A stretch of 64,000 bases of DNA from a virus. The stretch spans positions 1-64,000 of the IMG/VR virus record IMGVR_UViG_3300017917_003339; one strand, 5' to 3'. A program made the translations under genes and the position numbers. Position 1 is the first letter of the stretch. Each line of letters begins with the position of its first letter. Under the pieces are notes generated by a model. That model saw only the letters and a list, made by a program, of their open reading frames with translations. It ran no database searches and was not told the origin of the DNA. Below, piece after piece: positions 40,458-47,076 of the stretch.

Positions 40458-40544
40458 ACACCTGACAGGATTCGAACCTGCAATCTGGGGCTATCTAAAA
40501 CGCAAGTGCTGGGTCCCCATGTGATACCCTTTCACTACAAGCAT
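40458..40544 (-). tRNA. tRNA-like gene with 24-nt anticodon loop
   Basis: 87 nt. D arm GTGA-AAGGGTA-TCAC and T arm GCAGG-TTCGAAT-CCTGT are good; the acceptor pairs largely by G-U. The anticodon stem TGGGG/CCCCA closes a 24-nt loop instead of 7, with no clear anticodon. Confidence 0.5.
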
Positions 40545-40764
40545 AATACTCACTTCAAGACTACTCAGTACACGTACTAACCATACCTACGCATCTTTTT
40601 ACTCATTTACCATTCTTTACCGCTTTTTCCCAAAATACCTTATCATGCCCTTCCCATGATTTGGTTTTTAAAGCCTTTGCGTTTGATATATTCTGGAATA
40701 CTCACAGCACGCCTTGATAAACTTTCAATCAACTCTCAATATGCTTTTCAACATACCTTTCATA
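40545..40764 (-). other. unexplained noncoding stretch
   Basis: 220 nt between tRNA-like genes. No frame beyond about 15 codons from an ATG and no tRNA arm found. It could be an uncharacterised RNA or relic. Confidence 0.35.
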
Positions 40765-40799
40765 GAGCGGATGACGGGATTCGAACCCGCGACCTCTGA
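40765..40799 (-). pseudogene. 3' part of a disrupted tRNA
   Basis: Variable region, T arm (GCGGG-TTCGAAT-CCCGT) and acceptor strand CATCCGC without a 5' part. The acceptor is the exact complement of GCGGATG at 41359-41365, beyond the HNH gene and tRNA-Gly. Confidence 0.65.
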
Positions 40800-40870
40800 G
40801 CGACTAACCAGAATCGAACTGGCATCCTCGACTTGGCAAGCCGATGCACTAACCGTTGTGCTATAGTCGC
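40800..40870 (-). tRNA. tRNA-Gly(GCC)
   Basis: 71 nt, perfect acceptor GCGACTA/TAGTCGC and loop TTGCCAA. It lies directly against the 3' tRNA fragment and 2 nt after the HNH stop. Confidence 0.92.
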
Positions 40871-40871
40871 G

Positions 40872-41276
40872 TTATTTTTTTTCTTGTCTCTTTACCCTAC
40901 GTAATTCTCTACCATTACCTTTATTCAGCGCACCAAATGTTGGTGTTAGAGAATGACAATTAGGGCAAAGTAACTTTAAATTATCCAAAGAATTATTATC
41001 AGAATTCCCATCAATATGTTCTAATTGTATTGGAACGTTATTGGTGATTGGGTTTCTTTCATTCCAACCACATTCCATACATTTTTCACCATATTTGAAA
41101 ATTAAATAATTTCGATAATTATTGATATAAAGAGTGGTATCACCTTTTTCAATATTTTCAAATATTAATTTTCTTTTATGTTCACCTTGGCAGTTATTAT
41201 TACAGTATACATTCCTATTAGGGATTTTACCACCGCAATTTAAACATTCTTTTTCTAATTTTTCTCTTTCTCTCAC
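40872..41276 (-). CDS. HNH homing endonuclease (GTG start proposed)
   Basis: 134 aa from a GTG at 41276 (VREREKLEKECLNCGGKIPN). The longer open frame would translate a tRNA 5' half, so it is rejected. An N-terminal Cys cluster (CLNCGG, CNNNCQGEHKRK) precedes the HNH core: KCMECGWNERNP, QLEHIDGNSDNNSLDNLKLL and CPNCHSLTPTFG. Free-standing phage HNH enzymes of this kind cut near their insertion site and spread. The start codon lies in one arm of an inverted repeat whose loop holds a second-class motif. It splits a tRNA gene. Confidence 0.88.
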   Translation of the reverse strand: MREREKLEKECLNCGGKIPNRNVYCNNNCQGEHKRKLIFENIEKGDTTLYINNYRNYLIFKYGEKCMECGWNERNPITNNVPIQLEHIDGNSDNNSLDNLKLLCPNCHSLTPTFGALNKGNGRELRRVKRQEKK

Positions 41277-41315
41277 GGACAACCTTATTTTATTATAAAT
41301 ATCGGTCGTCCGTGA
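41273..41315 (-). repeat. inverted repeat over the HNH start
   Basis: Minus-strand arms TCACGGACGACC and GGTTGTCCGTGA (12 bp, one G-U) enclose ATATTTATAATAAA. The downstream arm contains the proposed GTG start. Confidence 0.75.
41289..41302 (-). promoter_or_regulatory. second-class motif in the hairpin loop (HNH)
   Basis: Minus strand ATATTTATAATAAA inside the 41273-41315 inverted repeat, 12 nt before the GTG. Confidence 0.55.
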
Positions 41316-41337
41316 AAAAGTTAAAAAAAATTTGGCG

Positions 41338-41365
41338 CTCAACCAGCCGAGCTCCATCCGCAGTT
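41338..41365 (-). pseudogene. 5' part of a disrupted tRNA
   Basis: Acceptor GCGGATG and D arm GCTC-GGCTGGTT-GAGC, then the sequence turns into A/T-rich leader of the HNH gene. Its partner 3' part is at 40765-40799. Confidence 0.65.
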
Positions 41366-41441
41366 TGTGGCACTCTCGCCACCCGTCACCTTATCCTGTG
41401 TTGTTTAATTTCGGACGTTTAAGGTCACACCGACGTACTTC

Positions 41442-42248
41442 TTACCAATACCACCATTTAGCTTCGTTTCTTGGTCTGTATTTGAACTCGTAGAAGTCTT
41501 GACTCCAAGCACTTGCACAAGCCCAATTGGTCCAATCACTATCGGTGATAAATTCTTTTTCAGACATCTCAACACCTTGTTCTTTATACCACTCATAAGA
41601 GTCGTTAATGAAATCAGTGTTAAGGTTCTTTTGAAGAGCCATTTTATCATTTCTTCTGTTGGCTTTTTTGTATCTTTTCAAAAATCTAGAATAACCGCTG
41701 TCGTTCCATGGTTTCATTCTAACTTCAATAGCCCAGATTTGGTCTTTGATAAAAGCTCTTTCACTTTCCAACTCACCATCTACCACTTTGCGGTGAGTGA
41801 TGTAGCTGTTTTTGATTTTAGTAACCAAGTAGTGTTGTGGGATGTAAGGAACATAGTAACTATATTCTTGTCCCCAAACAAACTCGGTTCTTTTGTGAAG
41901 ATACTCTTGAACCCATGGTAAAAAACCATCGTATTCTTTTTGAGTGACTCTTCTAAAGTATGGTCTTTTGTCCCACACTTTACCTTTTTTGTTTTTGATA
42001 TAGAACTCTTTGGTTCTAGACCAAGTTTCAACTGCAAAGTTGTCAATAAAGTATTGGTATAACCAAGCTACTCTATCTTCTCGTTTTGCAACATCTTCTC
42101 TTAGAGTTAAGAAAGCGTTGTAACCGTGATGTACTGGTTTTTCAAGCTCAACATAACCTAAATTTCTGATGGCTTGGATAAGCTCATCTTCTCTTTCGCG
42201 TAACGCTAATAAGCGTTTGTAATCTTTGTGTTTTGTGTTTTTACTCAT
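41442..42248 (-). CDS. unknown 268-aa protein, Trp/Tyr-rich
   Basis: 268 aa, basic and very aromatic (YSYYVPYIPQHYLVTKIKNS; C-terminus RNEAKWWYW). Starts MSKNTKHKDYKRLLALRERE. No motif or family recognised. Its promoter is not obvious; it lies 65 nt from the next gene. Confidence 0.7.
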   Translation of the reverse strand: MSKNTKHKDYKRLLALREREDELIQAIRNLGYVELEKPVHHGYNAFLTLREDVAKREDRVAWLYQYFIDNFAVETWSRTKEFYIKNKKGKVWDKRPYFRRVTQKEYDGFLPWVQEYLHKRTEFVWGQEYSYYVPYIPQHYLVTKIKNSYITHRKVVDGELESERAFIKDQIWAIEVRMKPWNDSGYSRFLKRYKKANRRNDKMALQKNLNTDFINDSYEWYKEQGVEMSEKEFITDSDWTNWACASAWSQDFYEFKYRPRNEAKWWYW

Positions 42249-42312
42249 TGTTCTCGGTGTTGGTAATTAGTACCTTACCACCTCGAACCTTTAAAAATTG
42301 CCATCATAGTTT

Positions 42313-42579
42313 TTATTTTAAATCAATTTTACCAACTATTGTAAAACCCTTAGGTTTCCATCTTTCTTTTTCTTTGTCACTTATTGTGTTGCCGTTTTTA
42401 CCGACATGAAATTTATGACAAGACTTGCATTTATACGCCACCACTTTGAATTTTCTTTCAGGTAGTGCGTTCACACTCTTAGCGTGCTTGATAGCTTGCT
42501 CAAGTGTGTCGAAGGCTTTTTTAGGTTTATCAACCAATTGACCGTTTATTCTACTTACTACTTGAGTTGTGCAATCCAT
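42313..42579 (-). CDS. small Cys/His protein
   Basis: 88 aa from the ATG at 42579 (MDCTTQVVSRINGQLVDKPK). A possible zinc site CKSCHKFHVG lies near residue 54. Its start overlaps the stop of the upstream gene, supporting this ATG over one 42 nt earlier. Function unknown. Confidence 0.65.
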   Translation of the reverse strand: MDCTTQVVSRINGQLVDKPKKAFDTLEQAIKHAKSVNALPERKFKVVAYKCKSCHKFHVGKNGNTISDKEKERWKPKGFTIVGKIDLK

Positions 42580-42806
42580 TATGAATTTTCTTTGATGTAT
42601 CTTCTGATTACCGCTTCGCAATCACGCTCAACATCTGGTTGTTTTCTTTTTTTCTTTTGACTTTCCCATTTGTCTTTCTCAACTTCTTTGAAAAACAAAT
42701 CATCAAAAATTTCTACATAACCAATAATTTTATCTTGATAAAGAATATATGTTAAATTGTTGGTTGAATAGAATTTTGGTACGATTCTGAAATCTTCTCT
42801 ATTCAT
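42579..42806 (-). CDS. unknown 75-aa protein
   Basis: 75 aa (MNREDFRIVPKFYSTNNLTY) with a beta N-terminus and a charged C-terminus (KKKRKQPDVERDCEAVIRRY). First gene after a TAnnTTTG element. No family recognised. Confidence 0.65.
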   Translation of the reverse strand: MNREDFRIVPKFYSTNNLTYILYQDKIIGYVEIFDDLFFKEVEKDKWESQKKKRKQPDVERDCEAVIRRYIKENS

Positions 42807-42826
42807 AATATTTACGTTTTATGATG

Positions 42827-42834
42827 CAAATATA
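42827..42834 (-). promoter_or_regulatory. TAnnTTTG promoter element
   Basis: Minus strand TATATTTG, 20 nt before the 75-aa gene. Confidence 0.6.
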
Positions 42835-42845
42835 CGAATTATTTT

Positions 42846-43115
42846 TTAAATACCAAAATTTTCTTCACCCATTTTTTTTATTAACACAGCTTCAGAAATA
42901 GCATGTTTAGCATCTTCTAAATCCTTGGCAAATGTAACAACCTCACCATCCCATAGGGTTATTTTAATATAACCATCTTCACCCTTTTCAATGACAGTGT
43001 TTTTCATATCTTCAACCATCTTAGCCAATCGTCTATTTCTACTTTCCCAGTCTCTGAGAAATCTTTTCTTTCCTTCTTCGGTCATAAAACGACCAGTAAA
43101 ACTTAACCCTTTCAT
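42846..43115 (-). CDS. unknown 89-aa protein
   Basis: 89 aa from the ATG at 43115 (MKGLSFTGRFMTEEGKKRFL); the earlier in-frame ATG would nearly touch tRNA-Thr. Helical N-terminus, then a beta segment (YIKITLWDGEVVTF). No family recognised. Confidence 0.6.
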   Translation of the reverse strand: MKGLSFTGRFMTEEGKKRFLRDWESRNRRLAKMVEDMKNTVIEKGEDGYIKITLWDGEVVTFAKDLEDAKHAISEAVLIKKMGEENFGI

Positions 43116-43135
43116 AATACTTAAATTTAATTTGA

Positions 43136-43207
43136 GCACTAGACGGGCCTCGAACCCATGACCTCTCCCATACCAAGGGAGTGTTCTGCCTACTGAACTA
43201 CAAGTGC
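43136..43207 (-). tRNA. tRNA-Thr(GGT)
   Basis: 72 nt, loop TTGGTAT, stem CTCCC/GGGAG, acceptor with one mismatch. No CCA encoded. Confidence 0.9.
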
Positions 43208-43214
43208 ATTTAGA

Positions 43215-43287
43215 GCCTCCGACAGGAATCGAACCTGCGACCTTCTCCTTACAAGGGAGTTGCTCTGGCCTGCTGAGCTACGGAGGC
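43215..43287 (-). tRNA. tRNA-Thr(TGT)
   Basis: 73 nt, acceptor GCCTCCG/CGGAGGC, loop CTTGTAA. Confidence 0.92.
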
Positions 43288-43352
43288 ATAACGGCCTATA
43301 ACGTTTGCCATTCGGTGCATTTTGTTTCTCGCAGAACACTTACTGCTTGTGT

Positions 43353-43434
43353 GAGAGTAGTAGGATTCGAACCTACTCAGGCATAGCCAACGGTTTTACA
43401 GACCGCCCCAGCTCTCCAACTCTGGCGTACTCCC
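43353..43434 (-). tRNA. tRNA-Tyr(GTA)
   Basis: 82 nt class II-type with short variable arm GGC-TAT-GCC; stem GCGGT/ACCGT, loop CTGTAAA. Confidence 0.9.
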
Positions 43435-43444
43435 AATATTTAGT

Positions 43445-43522
43445 GGGCCTAGTAGGAATCGAACCTACAAGAATTAACACGATTTTACAGACCGCTGAGC
43501 TCACCACCTGCTCAATAGACCC
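43445..43522 (-). tRNA. tRNA-Tyr(GTA), second copy
   Basis: 78 nt, acceptor GGGTCTA/TAGGCCC, loop CTGTAAA, shorter variable region than the first copy. Confidence 0.82.
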
Positions 43523-43528
43523 AAGTTC

Positions 43529-43588
43529 AGGGTGGTGTATCGGTTTCAAATTAAAAGTTTGATGATAATGATTGCTGAAACCACCCTT
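43529..43588 (-). other. minimal tRNA-like hairpin
   Basis: 60 nt. Ends AGGGTGGT/ACCACCCT pair, GGTTTC/GAAACC pairs inside, and an anticodon-like arm CAAA-CTTTTAA-TTTG would read TTT (Lys). No T arm and no clear D arm. It is either a tRNA relic or an arm-less tRNA-like RNA. Confidence 0.45.
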
Positions 43589-43592
43589 TAGT

Positions 43593-43663
43593 TGGAGGAT
43601 AGGGACTCGAACCCTAAAAACGACAGTCAAAGTGTCGTATGTTGCCAATTACATCATCCTCCA
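43593..43663 (-). tRNA. tRNA-Gln(TTG)
   Basis: 71 nt, acceptor TGGAGGA/TCCTCCA, stem CGACA/TGTCG, loop CTTTGAC. Confidence 0.92.
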
Positions 43664-43673
43664 ATATGTTAGT

Positions 43674-43754
43674 TGGGAAAGAGGGACTCGAACCCCCATG
43701 TACTTCGCGTCTTCTGGCTCAAAACCAGAGGTGTTACCATTACACCATTTCCCA
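43674..43754 (-). tRNA. tRNA-Gln(TTG), second copy, long variable region
   Basis: 81 nt, acceptor TGGGAAA/TTTCCCA, stem TCTGG/CCAGA, loop TTTTGAG. The variable region is about 15 nt instead of 5. Confidence 0.8.
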
Positions 43755-43760
43755 AAATTT

Positions 43761-43809
43761 CTAATTCTATGCTTGTCCTCACGCAACTCTATGAATTAGT
43801 AACAGTCTC
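43761..43809 (-). repeat. inter-tRNA spacer repeat, copy 1
   Basis: Plus-strand CTAATTCTATGC ... ATGAATTAGTAACAGTCTC between tRNA-Gln and tRNA-Gly. CTAATTC/GAATTAG can pair. Copies at 43898 and 59681. Confidence 0.7.
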
Positions 43810-43818
43810 ATCAACTGA

Positions 43819-43890
43819 GCGGAAGACGGGACTCGAACCCGCAACCCCCGACTTGGAAGGACGGTGCTCTACCAATTGAGCTACTTCCGC
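43819..43890 (-). tRNA. tRNA-Gly(TCC)
   Basis: 72 nt, acceptor GCGGAAG/CTTCCGC, loop CTTCCAA. Confidence 0.92.
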
Positions 43891-43897
43891 AAATTTT

Positions 43898-43949
43898 TAA
43901 TTCTATGCAGACACTTACAAATGGGCCCCTATGAATTAATAACAGTCTC
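43898..43949 (-). repeat. inter-tRNA spacer repeat, copy 2
   Basis: Same ends as copy 1 (TAATTCTATGC ... ATGAATTAATAACAGTCTC) between tRNA-Gly and tRNA-Pro; the middle differs. Confidence 0.65.
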
Positions 43950-43956
43950 TTCTCGT

Positions 43957-44031
43957 CGGGATGACTGGACTCGAACCAGCATGATGTCCTGCTCCCAAAG
44001 CAGGCGACTTAACCAATTAGTCCACATCCCG
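43957..44031 (-). tRNA. tRNA-Pro(TGG)
   Basis: 75 nt, acceptor CGGGATG/CATCCCG, loop TTTGGGA. Its first 15 nt also encode the last residues and stop of the HNH gene. Confidence 0.93.
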
Positions 44032-44568
44032 TTTAAATTTTTCTACATATTCTAAAACCGTTTCTTCTATTAAATTTCTATACCTACTATGCCAATAAGC
44101 ATGATGTGTTGCACATAGAGGTATTAAATTCTCAGGTTTATTATTGTTTCTATCCCCATCTAAATGGTGAACATCTAACAATAATTTTTCATCACAAACA
44201 ACACATTTATGTTCGTGGTGTAAGAAACATGTTGACCTGTATGCATGTTCTTTCCAGTTTGGGTTTTTATCACCACTTCTAAAGAAAGAGTTTGCACAAG
44301 CATGAGAACATGTAATTTTTTCTCTTTTTGAACCTGATTGAGTTTCAAATTCATTCTCACAAACAGGACAAATTTTAATTATTCGTTCATATTTGAGAAA
44401 ATGTTTTTTCTTTCTATTAGGTTCAAATTTTAAACCATTTATTTCAAATAACGCATCTAACTTTTTATACCCAGCACCATTATTGCTGATATTTAACCTT
44501 TTACAAGCTTCATTTTTAGAACTACATTCTAGTATAATTTTTTCTAATTCTTCTTTTTCGATATTCAT
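44017..44568 (-). CDS. HNH homing endonuclease, second
   Basis: 183 aa. Central Cys pair (IIKICPVCENEFETQS, CSHACANSFFRSG) and the HNH core HKCVVCDEKLLLDVHHLDGD then NNKPENLIPLCATHHAYWHS. The N-terminal third resembles a DNA-binding helix-turn-helix (ACKRLNISNNGAGYKKLDAL). The last codons and stop lie in the 5' end of tRNA-Pro, and a truncated tRNA-Pro lies upstream, so the gene sits in a tRNA gene pair. A second-class motif and inverted repeat flank the start. Confidence 0.9.
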   Translation of the reverse strand: MNIEKEELEKIILECSSKNEACKRLNISNNGAGYKKLDALFEINGLKFEPNRKKKHFLKYERIIKICPVCENEFETQSGSKREKITCSHACANSFFRSGDKNPNWKEHAYRSTCFLHHEHKCVVCDEKLLLDVHHLDGDRNNNKPENLIPLCATHHAYWHSRYRNLIEETVLEYVEKFKRDVD

Positions 44569-44607
44569 AACTTATTTTTATTATAAATATCATCAAATGT
44601 CGAAAAA
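44554..44607 (-). repeat. inverted repeat around the HNH-2 start
   Basis: Arms TTTTTCGATATT and AATGTCGAAAAA (plus strand, 11 of 12 paired) enclose the start codon and ATATTTATAATAAA. Confidence 0.6.
44577..44590 (-). promoter_or_regulatory. second-class motif in the hairpin loop (HNH-2)
   Basis: Minus strand ATATTTATAATAAA, 8 nt before the HNH-2 ATG. Confidence 0.55.
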
Positions 44608-44624
44608 ATCACTTTTGGGAAATT

Positions 44625-44673
44625 TTATTTTCTGCATCCCAAATGCAGCGGATTAGCCAACTTTCCCACTACC
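44625..44673 (-). pseudogene. truncated tRNA-Pro(TGG), no T arm
   Basis: Acceptor 5' strand CGGGTAG, D arm GG-AAAGTTGGCTAAT-CC and perfect anticodon arm CTGCA-TTTGGGA-TGCAG, then A/T-rich HNH leader instead of T arm and acceptor 3' strand. Confidence 0.7.
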
Positions 44674-44685
44674 CGTAATATTTGT

Positions 44686-44758
44686 ACCCCCGAAGGGACT
44701 CGAACCCATGACCCCCCGCTTAAAAGGCGGGTGCTCTAACCAACTGAGCTACGAAGGC
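44686..44758 (-). tRNA. tRNA-Lys(TTT)
   Basis: 73 nt, stem CCCGC/GCGGG, loop CTTTTAA, acceptor GCCTTCG paired with several G-U. Confidence 0.9.
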
Positions 44759-44764
44759 ATTTGT

Positions 44765-44836
44765 TCCCCCGACGGGCCTCGAACCCGCTACCCACTGGTT
44801 AAAAGCCAGTTGCCCGTCCACATGAGCTTCGAAGGA
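44765..44836 (-). tRNA. tRNA-Lys(TTT), second copy
   Basis: 72 nt, acceptor TCCTTCG/CGGGGGA, stem ACTGG/CCAGT, loop CTTTTAA. Confidence 0.9.
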
Positions 44837-44854
44837 ATTTATATTTCTATTTGT

Positions 44855-44925
44855 TCCCCCGCCCAGAGTCGAACTGGATTCCGTAGATTAAAAGTCTACT
44901 GCATCACCACCAATGCTTCGAGGGA
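44855..44925 (-). tRNA. tRNA-Lys(TTT), third copy
   Basis: 71 nt, acceptor TCCCTCG/CGGGGGA, stem GTAGA/TCTAC, loop CTTTTAA. Confidence 0.9.
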
Positions 44926-45012
44926 ATATGTATCTTGCCCCTCAAAACATTGAGGGAATTACTGTTTACTCTTTATCTTCTTTATTGTTTTCATTGTTTT
45001 TATTTTATTTGG

Positions 45013-45086
45013 CCTCCCAGAAGGATTCGAACCTTCCATCCATAAGCCCCCAATGGGCTGCGCTTTTCCTACTAAGCTATGGGACG
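45013..45086 (-). tRNA. tRNA with non-standard anticodon arm
   Basis: 74 nt, good D arm GCTT/AAGC and T arm GAAGG/CCTTC, acceptor CGTCCCA/TGGGAGG with one mismatch. The anticodon arm AGCC-CATTGGG-GGCT puts A at position 33; a shifted reading would give TGG or TTG. Confidence 0.6.
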
Positions 45087-45103
45087 CATATTTTATTTTT
45101 GTC

Positions 45104-45195
45104 TGGTAAACAGGATTCGAACCTGTGGTAGACACTACCTTTGTGCCCACATCGGATTCCAAGTCCGACCGCTTAAACCATCTCGCGCATTACCA
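45104..45195 (-). tRNA. class II tRNA with anticodon loop CTTGGAA
   Basis: 92 nt with long variable region (GGTAG-TGT-CTACC hairpin). Stem TCGGA/TCCGA. The loop reads TGG (Pro) although long variable arms mark Ser, Leu or Tyr tRNAs. Probably tRNA-Ser derived; identity uncertain. Confidence 0.7.
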
Positions 45196-45210
45196 GTTAT
45201 TTTGTTGCAT

Positions 45211-45246
45211 AAAAAAACCCAGTTTAGATTTTACTCTGAACTGGGT
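45211..45246 (-). terminator. intrinsic terminator after the 33-aa gene
   Basis: Arms ACCCAGTT / AACTGGGT, then seven T on the minus strand. Confidence 0.82.
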
Positions 45247-45271
45247 CTATAATTTGTACTTGCGTACTTTA

Positions 45272-45373
45272 TTATATTGTTGTCAAGTCTGAAAACATGA
45301 CATACCCAGTCGACCTGAACGGTTTCCCGCCCTTAGGTTGATATTGCGTTTGATATGTTTTAGTTGTTTTCAT
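45272..45373 (-). CDS. 33-aa peptide gene in promoter-terminator cassette
   Basis: MKTTKTYQTQYQPKGGKPFR then STGYVMFSDLTTI, by my translation. It sits alone between two promoter-like motifs and a strong terminator. The cassette is repeated, with a different peptide, at 61759-61992. It may instead be a small RNA. Confidence 0.5.
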   Translation of the reverse strand: MKTTKTYQTQYQPKGGKPFRSTGYVMFSDLTTI

Positions 45374-45392
45374 AACTTTGTTTTTTGTTTTG

Positions 45393-45403
45393 TTTATAAA
45401 TAT
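45393..45403 (-). promoter_or_regulatory. second-class motif variant (33-aa cassette)
   Basis: Minus strand ATATTTATAAA, 19 nt before the 33-aa ATG; same as at 61927. Confidence 0.45.
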
Positions 45404-45450
45404 GTTGTTTTTTAAAAAAATTCTGTTTTTGTTTATTAATTTTTACAATG

Positions 45451-45458
45451 CAAAGATA
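45451..45458 (-). promoter_or_regulatory. TAnnTTTG promoter element (33-aa cassette)
   Basis: Minus strand TATCTTTG upstream of the second-class motif; the flanking sequence resembles that around 61985. Confidence 0.6.
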
Positions 45459-45515
45459 CTAACTATTATAATACAAGTCAAGTTTTTTTGTAAAAAAATT
45501 TAAAATATTTTATAA

Positions 45516-45995
45516 CTACTTGAATTTCAGTTTAATATCCATTGAAATTTTTTCTGGCGCTGGGGTTGAACCACCGAAATATGGGTTTAATTGGTATCTT
45601 ACAAAATCCCATGATGAGGTTCTTTTTGCCGCCACAACTGATTTATTGATTCTTATCTTGTAATAATCGTCAAGAATATCAATTGCAAAATAGTGTTGTT
45701 TGTTAGGTTCCACGTGTGTTATTGCAAACACACTTCTAACGGTATTGTTGTAAATTATCCCAACTATCTCAACCATGTCTGGATATCTTGGGTTGTATCT
45801 CCAACCGATTCTAACGCTATCAATATGGTGTGACCAGCTATCTGATAACCCAATTAGTTTGTTTGAATCCTTTTGTTTTGGTATTGAATACTTGTAACCA
45901 TCTATAAAGGTAAAGACCCCACTTATGGAGTCTTTGATAGTGAACGTTGGAATCAACGTACTTCTATGTTTACCTTTATTGATAGTGTATATCAT
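45516..45995 (-). CDS. unknown 159-aa protein
   Basis: 159 aa from the ATG at 45995 (MIYTINKGKHRSTLIPTFTI), chosen because it overlaps the stop of the upstream 56-aa gene by ATGA. Beta-rich and aromatic (VRIGWRYNPRYPDMVEIVGI; WDFVRYQLNPYFGG). No family recognised. Confidence 0.7.
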   Translation of the reverse strand: MIYTINKGKHRSTLIPTFTIKDSISGVFTFIDGYKYSIPKQKDSNKLIGLSDSWSHHIDSVRIGWRYNPRYPDMVEIVGIIYNNTVRSVFAITHVEPNKQHYFAIDILDDYYKIRINKSVVAAKRTSSWDFVRYQLNPYFGGSTPAPEKISMDIKLKFK

Positions 45996-46162
45996 TTTCT
46001 TCTGTAAGAGTTTATCGCAAAATATGTTAGTGCTATAAAGCTGTAACCGATGTATAGACCACAAGGGATTGTTATAAATTTAGACCAAGCTTCATCTTGG
46101 AAAAGAAGACCTACAAAACCTAGTATGGCCGATGTTACTAATAAATATAAATTTACTTTCAT
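45992..46162 (-). CDS. small membrane protein
   Basis: 56 aa by my translation (MKVNLYLLVTSAILGFVGLL), two transmembrane helices, second near IPCGLYIGYSFIALTYF, basic end YRRK. Stop overlaps the next start by 4 nt (ATGA), a strong sign of coupling. Confidence 0.7.
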   Translation of the reverse strand: MKVNLYLLVTSAILGFVGLLFQDEAWSKFITIPCGLYIGYSFIALTYFAINSYRRK

Positions 46163-46168
46163 TTATTT

Positions 46169-46609
46169 TTATTTTTTTGCTTTATTAGCGTTTCGCTTTG
46201 CGATTCTATCTCTTAGCTTTGCCGCCAACTCGTAATTTTCTTCTTTAACCGCAGTTTCCAATTGTTGTTCCAATGGGATTCTAGGTTTCTTGGTGTTTGT
46301 TTTGTTTTTTGATTCAGAAAACGGAACATCTGATATAACCGTCTTAATAATTTTACCGTGTTGTGTTTCCCAAATTCTTTTTTGGTAATACATACCACCT
46401 TCCTCATAGCTTTCCACCTTGTCTGGCTCACCCAAAGAAGAATCAAAATTCTTAAGAGCCTTAATGTGGTCAAAAATGTCTCTGTCGCTGATATCACCAT
46501 TATCGTTTAACTTATTAAAAAGTTTATCCATAAAGTTTTCAGCCTCGTTTTTTTTATTGTTTGACTTATCATTCATAAAGTCATTGAACAATGAATCGAA
46601 ATCACTCAT
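46169..46609 (-). CDS. UVR-domain protein
   Basis: 146 aa. The C-terminal UVR motif is LEQQLETAVKEENYELAAKL then RDRIAKRN, as in UvrB/UvrC and McsA-type adaptors. The middle (GGMYYQKRIWETQHGKIIKT) is a small beta unit. It may mediate protein contacts. Ends 6 nt before the 56-aa membrane gene and overlaps the next gene by 4 nt. Confidence 0.78.
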   Translation of the reverse strand: MSDFDSLFNDFMNDKSNNKKNEAENFMDKLFNKLNDNGDISDRDIFDHIKALKNFDSSLGEPDKVESYEEGGMYYQKRIWETQHGKIIKTVISDVPFSESKNKTNTKKPRIPLEQQLETAVKEENYELAAKLRDRIAKRNANKAKK

Positions 46610-47076
46610 TTTTTAGCAGATTTATTTGTTAGTTTCTTTTTTGTTTTAATAGTACTGTATTTTAGAATTCTATAAACATTTATCTTTGACAAATAAATGA
46701 ATAAACCGAAAAATACTGTAGCCAAAAAATACATTATTGACATTGTGTACCAATAGTTTTGTGTTAGTTGGTTTATACCGTAAACAACCCAATCGTAACC
46801 TAACGGATTTAAAAATAACCCTACCGTTACCAACATGTTGCCTACAGCTCTTTTGTTTGTTTTAAAGAAGTAGTAAGACAAGGATAACGCTAACAGCGCC
46901 AACCCATATAGAACGTACATTGTACTCCAATAATCGTTGGTCAATTGAGTCAGTTTGTATACCAAAATATCGAACCCAAAAGGGTTTAGAAAGGTCGCCA
47001 TCATCAAGCTGGCTGTCGCCATTTTCTTTCTCATTCCTGTAACTATCACCTTCCATACATTTGTGTTTAATGACAT
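46606..47076 (-). CDS. membrane protein with internal duplication
   Basis: 156 aa from the ATG at 47076. Four transmembrane segments arise from two tandem copies of one unit: FLNPFGFDILVYKLTQLTND near residue 28 and FLNPLGYDWVVYGINQLTQN near residue 87, each followed by a YW-x-TM helix. Each unit has two helices. Such duplications are typical of small transporters or channels. A second-class motif lies 37 nt upstream. Confidence 0.75.
   Translation of the reverse strand: MSLNTNVWKVIVTGMRKKMATASLMMATFLNPFGFDILVYKLTQLTNDYWSTMYVLYGLALLALSLSYYFFKTNKRAVGNMLVTVGLFLNPLGYDWVVYGINQLTQNYWYTMSIMYFLATVFFGLFIYLSKINVYRILKYSTIKTKKKLTNKSAKK

Noticed and set aside
41277-41357. Longer start for the first HNH gene
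   Set aside because: The extra residues translate a clear tRNA 5' half and the hairpin, so the frame is open by chance.
43204-43879. Plus-strand open frames through the tRNA arrays
   Set aside because: They repeat motifs such as GLEPAT and RIRT that come from reverse-complement tRNA T arms, a known artefact.
40160-45200. CRISPR array
   Set aside because: The recurring units are tRNA genes and irregular spacers, not regular repeats with unique spacers.
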